Part shown: positions 55,968-64,000 of the stretch, in pieces
Position numbering within the stretch: position 1 is the stretch's first letter
Layout of the letters: every line of letters starts with the position of its first letter
NCBI GenBank assembly: GCA_963817015.1
Contig: CAWFMV010000015.1
Coordinates: 1 to 64,000 of the forward strand
Length of the DNA: 64,000 nt
Source of the DNA: VAZQ01 sp963817015
GTDB lineage: Bacteria; Pseudomonadota; Alphaproteobacteria; Rhizobiales; Xanthobacteraceae
Direction: 5' to 3'
Notes under the pieces: model-generated
Told to the model about the DNA's origin: nothing
The model's input: the letters and a program-made list of their open reading frames with translations, nothing else
Database searches by the model: none
Program-made: the position numbers and the translations under genes

Positions 55968-57054
55968 ATGTGGCCCGATCGTCGTCTGATCGATCTGTTC
56001 CAGGTCGAGCTGCCGATCCTGCTGGCCCCGATGGCGGGCTCCATGGATGTCGAGCTGGCCGTTGCGGTCGCGCAGGCAGGCGGGCTCGGCTCATTGCCAT
56101 GCGCGATGCTCGACGCCGACCAAGGCGCGCGAGCAGATAACGAAGTTCCGTGCGCGCACTCGCAGGCGAAGGTCAATCTCAATTTCTTCTGTCACACGCC
56201 GCCGGAGCTGAGCAATGCACGCGAGGCGCGCTGGCGCGAGCGGCTGGCACCCTATTATCGCGGAGCTTGGCATTGATCCGGCGGCGCCGGTGCCAACCAG
56301 CATGCGGCTGCCCTTCGACGAGGCTTTCTGCGCCCTGGTGGAGGAGACGAATCCCGGCGTGGTGAGCTTTCATTTCGGGCTGCCGGAGGAGAGGTTGCTG
56401 AAGCGCGTGAAGGCTGCAGGATGCGCTGTGCTGTCCTCTGCCACGACGGTGGCCGAAGCGCGCTGGCTCGAAGCGCGCGGCGTCGACGCCATCGTGGCGC
56501 AGGGCTATGAGGCGGGCGGCCATCGCGGCATGTTCCTTTCGGATGATCTCGCGGCGCAGGTCGGGACCTTCGCGCTGGTGCCGCAGATCGTCGATGCCGT
56601 GAAGGTGCCGGTGATCGCGACCGGCGGCATCATGGATGCGCGTGGGATCGCGGCGGCCTTCGCGCTCGGCGCTGCCGCGTCCAGATCGGGACGGCTTTCC
56701 TGTTCACGCCCGAGGCTAAGATCAGCGCGCCGCACCGCGCCGCGCTGCACGATGCGCGCGATGATGGCACCGCGGTCACCAACCTGATGACCGGACGACC
56801 GGCACGCGGTCTCGTCAATCGCGTGATGCGCGAGATCGGGCCGGTGAACGACGATCGCGCCCGCGTTTCCGCTCGCGGCCGGTGCGCTCGCGCCGCTGCG
56901 TGCCAAGGCCGAGGCGCAGGGCTCGGGCGACTTCTCACCGATGTGGGCCGGTCAGGCGGCAGCGCTCGGCCGCGCAATGCCGGCCGCGGAGCTCACGCGC
57001 ACGCTGGCGGTCGAGGCGCTGGCGCTGCTGCAGCGCATGGGCGGGGCGGGATAA
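55968..57054 (+). CDS. Nitronate monooxygenase (2-nitropropane dioxygenase family; about five frame changes)
   Basis: FMN enzyme that oxidises alkyl nitronates. It starts MWPDRRLIDLFQVELPILLA, then PMAGSMDVELAVAVAQAGGL. Between about 56122 and 56170 another frame reads KAREQITKFRARTRR. The first frame resumes at VNLNFFCHTPPELSNAREAR. From about 56265 a further frame gives ELGIDPAAPVPTSMRLPFDE, then NPGVVSFHFGLPEERLLKRV, the family motif VDAIVAQGYEAGGHRG and VPVIATGGIMDARGIAAAFA. A shift near 56690 gives QIGTAFLFTPEAKISAPHRA. One near 56860 gives the end LTRTLAVEALALLQRMGGAG. About 360 residues when repaired. All FMN-contact regions are present, so the shifts are probably errors. Confidence 0.87.
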
Positions 57055-57263
57055 GACCAAGCCTCGCCGAAGCATTCACACCATTCCAATTTCCAACTCC
57101 TGCTCCGCCTGAGCGATGGCGCGACGATCGCAGCAGCGGGTTGCAGGCAGCGATTGCGCGTTTGATTGGTTGCTCTTTGCGGACGGACCGCGAACCACAC
57201 TGCCGTCGCGTGACATTGCGGTCACAGAACTCCCGCTAGCAGGGCCCAGACCTTCCTGAACAT

Positions 57264-57288
57264 GGAACTTTTCCCGAACTCGCACGTT
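57264..57288 (+). promoter_or_regulatory. EcfG-type (general stress sigma) promoter ahead of the KaiC-like/kinase operon
   Basis: GGAAC at 57264-57268 and CGTT at 57285-57288 are separated by exactly 16 bases. This is a perfect match to GGAAC-N16/17-CGTT, the consensus of the alphaproteobacterial EcfG sigma factor. The -10 part ends 57 bases before the ATG at 57346. The gap at 57055-57345 holds no other feature. Confidence 0.75.
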
Positions 57289-57345
57289 TTGATCCCGCCC
57301 CTTACTTCCGAATTATCTTTCACTATCAAGGCGTAAGGCACTTTG

Positions 57346-58834
57346 ATGATGGACGCACTGCTCCCTCGCGCCGGCACCAACATTCCGGGGCTGGACAAGT
57401 ATACTGGTAGGCGGATTCGCAAGGAATCGGCTGCACCTGCTCGAAGGCACTCCCGGCGCTGGCAAAACAACGATCGCCCTCCAATTCCTCATGGCCGGCG
57501 CGGCGGCGGGGGAGCGGGGGATCTATGTCAGCCTCGCGGAAACCGAAGAAGAGCTCAGGCAGGGTGCAAGGTCCCACGGCTGGGAGCTCGCCGACGAAAT
57601 CACCGTCTTCGAGCTGGTCCCGCCCGAGAGCGTGCTCGATCCCGAACGGCACCAGAGCCTGCTCTATTCGTCCGATCTTGAGCTTGGAGAAACAATCACG
57701 CGGATCCTCGAAACAATCGAGCGCATCAAGCCCGCGCGCGTGGTGATCGACAGTCTGTCCGAGATACGATTGCTCGCGCAGAGCTCGCTGCGATACCGGC
57801 GGCAGATTCTGGCGCTGAAGCACTATTTCGCGCGCCACCTGTCGACCGTCATCATGCTCGACGATCTCACGAGCGAAAGCACCGACAGGGCGGTGCACAG
57901 CATCGCGCATAGCGTCATTCATCTCGATCAGCTTGCACCGTTGTATGGCGGCGAACGCCGGCGACTGCGCGTCATCAAATGCCGCGGTCAATCGTTCCGC
58001 AGCGGCTACCATGACTTCGTGATCGCCAAGGGGGGCATTGAAGTGTTTCCCAGGCTTGTCGCCGCCGAGCATCGTCAATCGTTCAGCGACGAGTTGCTCC
58101 GAAGCGGGGTCCCCGAGCTCGACCTGCTGCTTGGCGGGGGCGTTACCGCTGGCTCAAGCACGCTGGTGTTGGGCCCCGCTGGTATGGGGAAGTCGCTGCT
58201 CATTCTGCAGTACCTCGAGGCCGCGGTGAAGCGTGGCGAGAAAGCCGCAATGTTCATCTTTGATGAGGAGCTAGGCCTTTTGCTTGCGCGGGCCAAGGGG
58301 GTTGGCGTCGATCTGCAGGCGATGCTGGACGCAAACCAGCTTGTCATCGAACAGATGGATGCCGCCGAACTTACGCCGGGAGAATTCTCGCATCGGGTGC
58401 GGCGTTGCGTCGACCGGGACAATGCCAAGGTCGTCGCTATCGACAGCCTGAATGGCTATCAGGCGGCGATGTCGGAAGAACAATTCGTCACACTGCATAT
58501 CCATGAACTGTTGCAGTACTTGAACCGCCGTGGCGCAGCGACCTTCCTGTCCATCGCTCAGAGTGGGATGATGGGTGACATGCGGCAGCCGGTGGATATC
58601 ACCTACCTTGCAGATACCGTGATCCTGATGCGCTATTTTGAGGCGTTCGGCCGCGTGCGGCGTGCAATTTCGGTGGTGAAGAAGCGCACCGGCGCGCATG
58701 AGGATACTATTCGCGAGCTCACGATCACGAGCAAAGGCCTGGTGCTCGGACAACCGCTCAAGGAATTCCAGGGCGTTCTGCGAGGCGTGCCGACCTTCGT
58801 CGGCCAGGCAGTTGCGGCGATGGGCGAGACGTGA
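57346..58834 (+). CDS. KaiC-like tandem RecA-fold ATPase (one frame change)
   Basis: About 496 residues with two KaiC domains. It starts MMDALLPRAGTNIPGLD. A missing base near 57400 then leads to ILVGGFARNRLHLLEGTPGA with the first Walker A (GTPGAGKTT). Domain 1 continues with YVSLAETEEELRQGARSHGW and VVIDSLSEIRLLAQSSLRYR. Domain 2 opens SGVPELDLLLGGGVTAGSST, then the second Walker A GPAGMGKSL, then VVAIDSLNGYQAAMSEEQFV. It ends DITYLADTVILMRYFEAFGR and RRAISVVKKRTGAHEDTIRE. In cyanobacterial KaiC the second domain is phosphorylated at adjacent Ser and Thr. By my alignment these positions here are Thr and Tyr in DITYLADT. No kaiA or kaiB is present. It overlaps the kinase gene by four bases. 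Confidence 0.9.
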
Positions 58835-60531
58835 TCAAGAAAACCGCCCCAGCCGAACGCGCCTTGATTCTGGCACCACATGGGCGTGACGCCCGCATTG
58901 CGGCGCAGATCCTCGTTGAAGCACGCATCGATGCGCATGTTTGTCCCAAGCTTGCGAGCTTGCTCGAGCAGCTTACGGCGGGCGCGGACGTCGCCATTCT
59001 GACCGAAGAGTCAGTCTCTGACCTTGAGACGCGCCCGCTACGAGAGTGGGTCGACTCGCAGCCGACGTGGTCGGATTTTCCCTTTGTCTTGCTGACGCGC
59101 CACGGTGGTGGACTTGAGCGCAATCCCACCGCTGTCTCGCTGACGGGGATTTTCGGCAATGTCACGTTTCTCGAACGGCCGTTTCATCCCACAACGCTGG
59201 TCAGCGTTGTGCAGACCGCATTGCGTGGGCGGCGCCGGCAATACGAATGCTCCCGGCTGAACGACGAGCTGGAGGCGAGGGTGCAGGAGCGTACCGAGGA
59301 GCTTGCGGCAGCCAATCGCGAGCTTCTGTCGCAGATCGAAGAACGCGAACGTGTGGAATTGACGTTGCGGCAGATGCAGCGGTTGGAGGCGGTGGGTCAG
59401 CTCACGTCGGGAGTGGCGCACGATTTCAACAATCTTCTGACGGTTCTCCTGGGCAACATACGGTTTCTGGAGAGATCGCTGATCGACAAAGGCTTCGACG
59501 GCAAGGTTGTGCAGCGGCTCTCCAATATGCGGGAGGCCGCACAACGCGGCGCCCGCCTGACCGACCAGCTTCTGACATTCTCGCGTCGACAGCATCTCGA
59601 GCCGGTTGCCACCGATCTCAACGCTGTGCTGTCCAAGGTTGAGGACCTTCTCCAAAGCACGATCGGTCGCAAGATTAAGGTTGAAACGCTGGTGTCGGGC
59701 GAGTCCTGCCTTGCGATGGTTGATCAGACGCAGCTGCAACTGGCGATCCTCAATCTGTCGATCAACGCCCGCGATGCCATGGGAAACGGAGGGAGTCTGT
59801 GCGTTTCCACGCGTAATGTCGTGCTCGGCCCACCCAACGCGCCCGAGAAGCCGCCGGCGGGAAAGTACGTGGAAATCTGCGTGTCCGACACGGGCCACGG
59901 CATGAGCAAAGAGGTTCGCGCCAAAGCGTTCGAACCATTTTTTACGACCAAGGATGTCGGTAAGGGATCGGGGCTTGGCCTCAGTCAGGTTCTTGGATTT
60001 GCCAAACAGTCGGGCGGCGGAGTCTGTGTGCAAACTGAGGAGGGCAAGGGCACGGCGATTTGTATCTACTTGCCGCCGGCCCAGGGCGTTGCCACTGTCC
60101 TACAAAGCGAGGCCACGATGCTGGTCGCCGCTCCCCATTCGGGCGCGGTCATTCTGCTGGTCGACGACGACAATGCCGTACGCGATGTCACGGCGACCTA
60201 TCTGCGCGAGCTCGGATATCAGGTGCTGGAAGCCGGCAGCGGGGGCGCTGCCTTGGAAGTGCTGGGATCGTCCGCCGCGATCGATCTGTTGCTGCTCGAT
60301 TACGCGATGCCGGGAATGAATGGCGCCGAGCTGTCTCGGCGAGCCCGCGGCCGCCGGCCCTTGCTGCCAATTCTCTTTGTGACCGGCTTCGCGGAGCAGG
60401 ACGCCTTCAAGGGCATCAGCGAACGGGACATCGTCCGCAAGCCGATCAATGTCCAGGAATTGTCGACGAAGCTGCGGGCCTCACTTGCGTCTCGTCCACG
60501 GCAGCTGGCCGAGGGCGGCATGCCGGCGTAG
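58831..60531 (+). CDS. Hybrid histidine kinase partnered with the KaiC-like protein
   Basis: A 566-residue cytoplasmic kinase, intact. Residues 1-130 look like a receiver fold, but its phosphoryl-Asp place reads GADVAILTEESV, so it is a degenerate one. A coiled coil (about 135-180, ELEARVQERTEELAAANREL) leads to the HisKA domain with phospho-His 197 in LTSGVAHDFNNLL. The ATPase domain shows the N box (LNLSINARDAM), VSDTGHGM, FEPFFTTKDVGKG and GSGLGLSQV. A true receiver follows with DDD at about 445-447, phospho-Asp 490 in LLLLDYAMPGMNG, and Lys 537. No sensor or membrane segment is present, so the input is likely the KaiC-like partner, whose gene overlaps its start (GTGA). Confidence 0.93.
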   Translation: MIKKTAPAERALILAPHGRDARIAAQILVEARIDAHVCPKLASLLEQLTAGADVAILTEESVSDLETRPLREWVDSQPTWSDFPFVLLTRHGGGLERNPTAVSLTGIFGNVTFLERPFHPTTLVSVVQTALRGRRRQYECSRLNDELEARVQERTEELAAANRELLSQIEERERVELTLRQMQRLEAVGQLTSGVAHDFNNLLTVLLGNIRFLERSLIDKGFDGKVVQRLSNMREAAQRGARLTDQLLTFSRRQHLEPVATDLNAVLSKVEDLLQSTIGRKIKVETLVSGESCLAMVDQTQLQLAILNLSINARDAMGNGGSLCVSTRNVVLGPPNAPEKPPAGKYVEICVSDTGHGMSKEVRAKAFEPFFTTKDVGKGSGLGLSQVLGFAKQSGGGVCVQTEEGKGTAICIYLPPAQGVATVLQSEATMLVAAPHSGAVILLVDDDNAVRDVTATYLRELGYQVLEAGSGGAALEVLGSSAAIDLLLLDYAMPGMNGAELSRRARGRRPLLPILFVTGFAEQDAFKGISERDIVRKPINVQELSTKLRASLASRPRQLAEGGMPA

Positions 60532-60546
60532 GCTGTCGCGCCCCGA

Positions 60547-61572
60547 TCAATCCTTCATATACTCCACCGCGAGCTTCACGATCGCGGGCGGCGTCGCATA
60601 GACCTCGCGGATCAGCGCGTCGGCGTCGGCGCCGAGGATTGGCCGCACCTCGAGATCCTGCTTCTTGGCGTCGGCGAGAAAGCCTGTGTCTTTCATGGTC
60701 GCATCGAACGCCGCGCGCAGCGCCTGCAGGCGGTCGGCGGGCACGCCCGGCGGCATCACGTAGGGCCGCGCCATGGTCTGGCGCGACACGATCAGTCGGA
60801 GCGCGGTCCGCTGCTCGTCGGTCTCCGCCACATCGGTGATCAGCGGCACCTGCGCGAGCTCGTCGAGCTTCTGCGCCGCGAGCTGCAGCACCACGTCGAG
60901 CTGCTTGCCTTCGTACATGTCGCGGTTCCAGCTCACGAGGCTCGACCACGACCAGCCGCAGCGGCCGTCGACCTCGTTGCGCTTGATGGCAACCACCACC
61001 TCGGCGGCGCTGGCGTAGCCGGCGACGACCTTCATCGGCAGCTTGAACATCTTGCGCAGCACGGTCGGGAACACGTCGGAGTCGGCGCCCGCGCCGGTCG
61101 AGCCGATGATGAATGGCTTGGTCCGCATGTCGGACCAGGACTTGATGCCGGCGGCCGTGCGGAAGGCGCAGACACCGACCTCGTTCGAGATGCTGCCGAG
61201 CCAGCCGAATTTCGGCGCATCGAACTGGGTGCCCTCGCTGCGGCCAAGCAGCGGATCGAGAAACGCGCCGCGCGAGAAGCCGCCAAAGGTCGAGCCGTCC
61301 TTGGGTGCGATAGTGTAGAGATAGTTCGCCGCCTTGATCGAGCCCGCCCCCGGCATGTTCTGCACCACGATCGTGGGATTGCCGGGGATATGGCGGCTGA
61401 TGTGGCGTGCGAGCGTGCGGGCATAGAGATCGTAGCCGCCGCCCGGTGCATAGCCGATCACCAGGTTGACGGTCCGCCCACGATAGAAATCGGAGACGGC
61501 CTGCGCCTGGGCTTGCGTGCCGGCGCAGATGAACGCAACCGCCGCCGCTGCCAGGCGCCCGATGCTCATCAT
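60547..61572 (-). CDS. TctC/Bug-type periplasmic solute-binding receptor 3
   Basis: An intact 341-residue receptor. The signal peptide is MMSIGRLAAAAVAFICAGTQ, with cleavage after AQA. The mature start AVSDFYRGRTVNLVIGYAPG, then GGYDLYARTLARHISRHIPG and TIVVQNMPGAGSIKAANYLY, belong to the TctC family but to a different branch from receptors 1 and 2. It ends YATPPAIVKLAVEYMKD. ATGs at 61572 and 61569 are both possible. No TctAB partner is near. It converges with the kinase gene. Confidence 0.88.
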   Translation of the reverse strand: MMSIGRLAAAAVAFICAGTQAQAQAVSDFYRGRTVNLVIGYAPGGGYDLYARTLARHISRHIPGNPTIVVQNMPGAGSIKAANYLYTIAPKDGSTFGGFSRGAFLDPLLGRSEGTQFDAPKFGWLGSISNEVGVCAFRTAAGIKSWSDMRTKPFIIGSTGAGADSDVFPTVLRKMFKLPMKVVAGYASAAEVVVAIKRNEVDGRCGWSWSSLVSWNRDMYEGKQLDVVLQLAAQKLDELAQVPLITDVAETDEQRTALRLIVSRQTMARPYVMPPGVPADRLQALRAAFDATMKDTGFLADAKKQDLEVRPILGADADALIREVYATPPAIVKLAVEYMKD

Positions 61573-61674
61573 CGTCGGACTATAGCATCTGCGTGCGGTC
61601 GCATACGGGTCGTCGGGGTGGTTGCGGCGCAAAACTGCGGCGTGTTATGCGACGGCGCCAACAGGGGTTTGCTC

Positions 61675-61962
61675 ATGTCCGTCGATGCCGACACCGTCCG
61701 CCGTATCGCGCATCTCGCCCGCATCGCGGTTGCGGAGGACGAGGTCGAGCACCTCAAGGGCGAGCTCAACGCGATCCTGGCGTTTGTCGAGCAGCTGTCG
61801 GAGGTGAACGTCGAGGGTGTCGAGCCGATGACCTCGGTGACGCCCATGGACATGAAGAAGCGCGCCGACGAGGTCACCGACGGCGGTATCCCGGACGACA
61901 TCGTGCGCAATGCGCCGGCGACCGAGGGCCATTTCTTCCTGGTTCCGAAGGTCGTCGAGTAG
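61675..61962 (+). CDS. gatC: Asp/Glu-tRNA amidotransferase subunit C
   Basis: A 95-residue subunit of the GatCAB amidotransferase that corrects Glu-tRNA-Gln and Asp-tRNA-Asn. The sequence MSVDADTVRRIAHLARIAVA, then LNAILAFVEQLSEVNVEGVE, then PMTSVTPMDMKKRADEVTDG and APATEGHFFLVPKVVE is a full match to GatC. The ATG at 61675 starts the conserved part. gatA follows after about 570 bases, longer than the usual tight spacing, with a small ORF between. Confidence 0.96.
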   Translation: MSVDADTVRRIAHLARIAVAEDEVEHLKGELNAILAFVEQLSEVNVEGVEPMTSVTPMDMKKRADEVTDGGIPDDIVRNAPATEGHFFLVPKVVE

Positions 61963-62321
61963 GAAAGCCTTGGCGGCTTGCAGAGCCGATGGCGAGGCCC
62001 TATGTTTGCTTTGGGTGAATGAGCCAACGGCGTCGGCCGAGGTCTGGGTGTGACACAGGTAGAGATAAGGCGGGCAGGGCTGCCAAACGGGCATATGAGA
62101 ATGAATAGCGAAGGAAAATCAATCGCTTGATGCTGAAAAGGCCATCCCAGTCTCGAGCCGCGGCAGTCTCTATATATGTGTCGCAAGCGGGTCAGAATTC
62201 GGGTCTGGGTTGGCAGAACGAAACCACTGAGCGAGAAACTCAAGCTATTCCATGACCTTAGATGTGAGTAGAGGTGATAATATACCTCCTAGTTTGATCC
62301 TCATGACGAGGATGGGGCCGG
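61963..62321. other. 360-base gap of lower GC between gatC and the small ORF
   Basis: No gene recognised. Composition is more AT-rich than the flanking genes (for example ATATATGTGT near 62175 and GATAATATACC near 62276), which may mean inserted DNA or a promoter region for the next genes. No repeat ends were seen. Confidence 0.45.
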
Positions 62322-62529
62322 ATGTGCTGGGCGTGTGAAGAGCAAGATCTGATGTACCGCTACGAGCTCGAGATGGCGGTGGCGCGCGACGTGATGCCCG
62401 AGGGCTTCACGGCGGCCGATTTCGAGGCGGCCGGTTTGCCGGTGCCTGGCACATCGCCAGGTGTCGTCCAAGCCGACCAAGAGTCGCCAAGCCCGCGAAC
62501 CCCTTCGTCTGCGACACTCCGGACAACGA

Positions 62530-62537
<8 letters not shown>
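62322..62537 (+). CDS. Possible small protein with CWAC motif
   Basis: A 71-residue frame overlapping gatA by eight bases. It starts MCWACEEQDLMYRYELEMAV, then MPEGFTAADFEAAGLPVPGT, and ends in low-complexity serine/threonine sequence. The N-terminal CWAC could bind metal or be redox active. I recall short Hyphomicrobiales proteins beginning MCWACE, but cannot verify this. GAGGATGGGG lies about 10-15 bases upstream as a weak ribosome site. It might be coupled to gatA translation. Confidence 0.4.

Positions 62538-64000
<1,463 letters not shown>

Overview
The window reads as chromosome of a high-GC alphaproteobacterium of the order Hyphomicrobiales, most likely near Bradyrhizobium/Rhodopseudomonas or the Xanthobacteraceae. 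The basis is gene order and family content: an isoaspartate-methyltransferase-like gene, tolC, a PopZ-like gene and valS in a row; the run erpA, dgt, argS, a SPOR protein, nagZ, scpA, scpB, tatABC, serS, surE, pcm, an NlpD-like gene, an ATPase, yajC, secD, secF, a squalene/phytoene-synthase-like gene and trmFO; many TctC/Bug-type receptors; and two sites matching the alphaproteobacterial EcfG (general stress) promoter. No rRNA operon, intact tRNA or CRISPR array was seen.

Layout. 1-1.1 kb: lower-GC debris of a mobile island (ankyrin-like tail, broken P4-type integrase, half of a tRNA-Cys-like gene). 1.2-8.5 kb: methyltransferase, TolC, PopZ-like protein, MFS exporter, ValRS. 8.7-9.4 kb: decayed IS110/IS1111 transposase. 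9.5-14.1 kb: five co-directional genes resembling an uncharacterised catabolic cluster. 14.2-24.4 kb: alkyladenine glycosylase, IlvD, Sel1-repeat protein, exonuclease III, an RND efflux pair and a metallo-beta-lactamase-fold hydrolase. 24.5-47.8 kb: the conserved housekeeping block listed above (Fe-S delivery, dNTP control, aminoacylation, chromosome condensation, Tat and Sec export, wall remodelling, tRNA modification), with an unexpected second, tandem secD. 47.9-57 kb: small secreted proteins, a membrane protein, an FAD monooxygenase, a 2-hydroxyacid dehydrogenase, two orphan TctC receptors and a nitronate monooxygenase. 57.2-60.5 kb: a KaiC-like ATPase plus hybrid histidine kinase operon behind a perfect EcfG-type promoter. 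60.5-64 kb: a third TctC receptor, gatC, a small ORF and gatA, which runs off the window.

Caution on sequence quality. About twenty genes, including single-copy essential ones (valS, argS, serS, gatA), are broken only by one-base frame changes or one in-frame stop while the protein on both sides stays fully conserved. This is best explained by base-calling indels in an unpolished assembly or bin. I therefore annotate these as single genes and name each approximate shift point. Only the integrase, the tRNA fragment and the transposase look like true decay.

The most interesting items are the tandem secD copies, the stress-promoter-driven KaiC-like/kinase operon, a second EcfG-type site ahead of a DUF1236 gene, an insertion of about 35 residues in SerRS, a triple Shine-Dalgarno repeat, and a four-unit direct repeat immediately before dgt.
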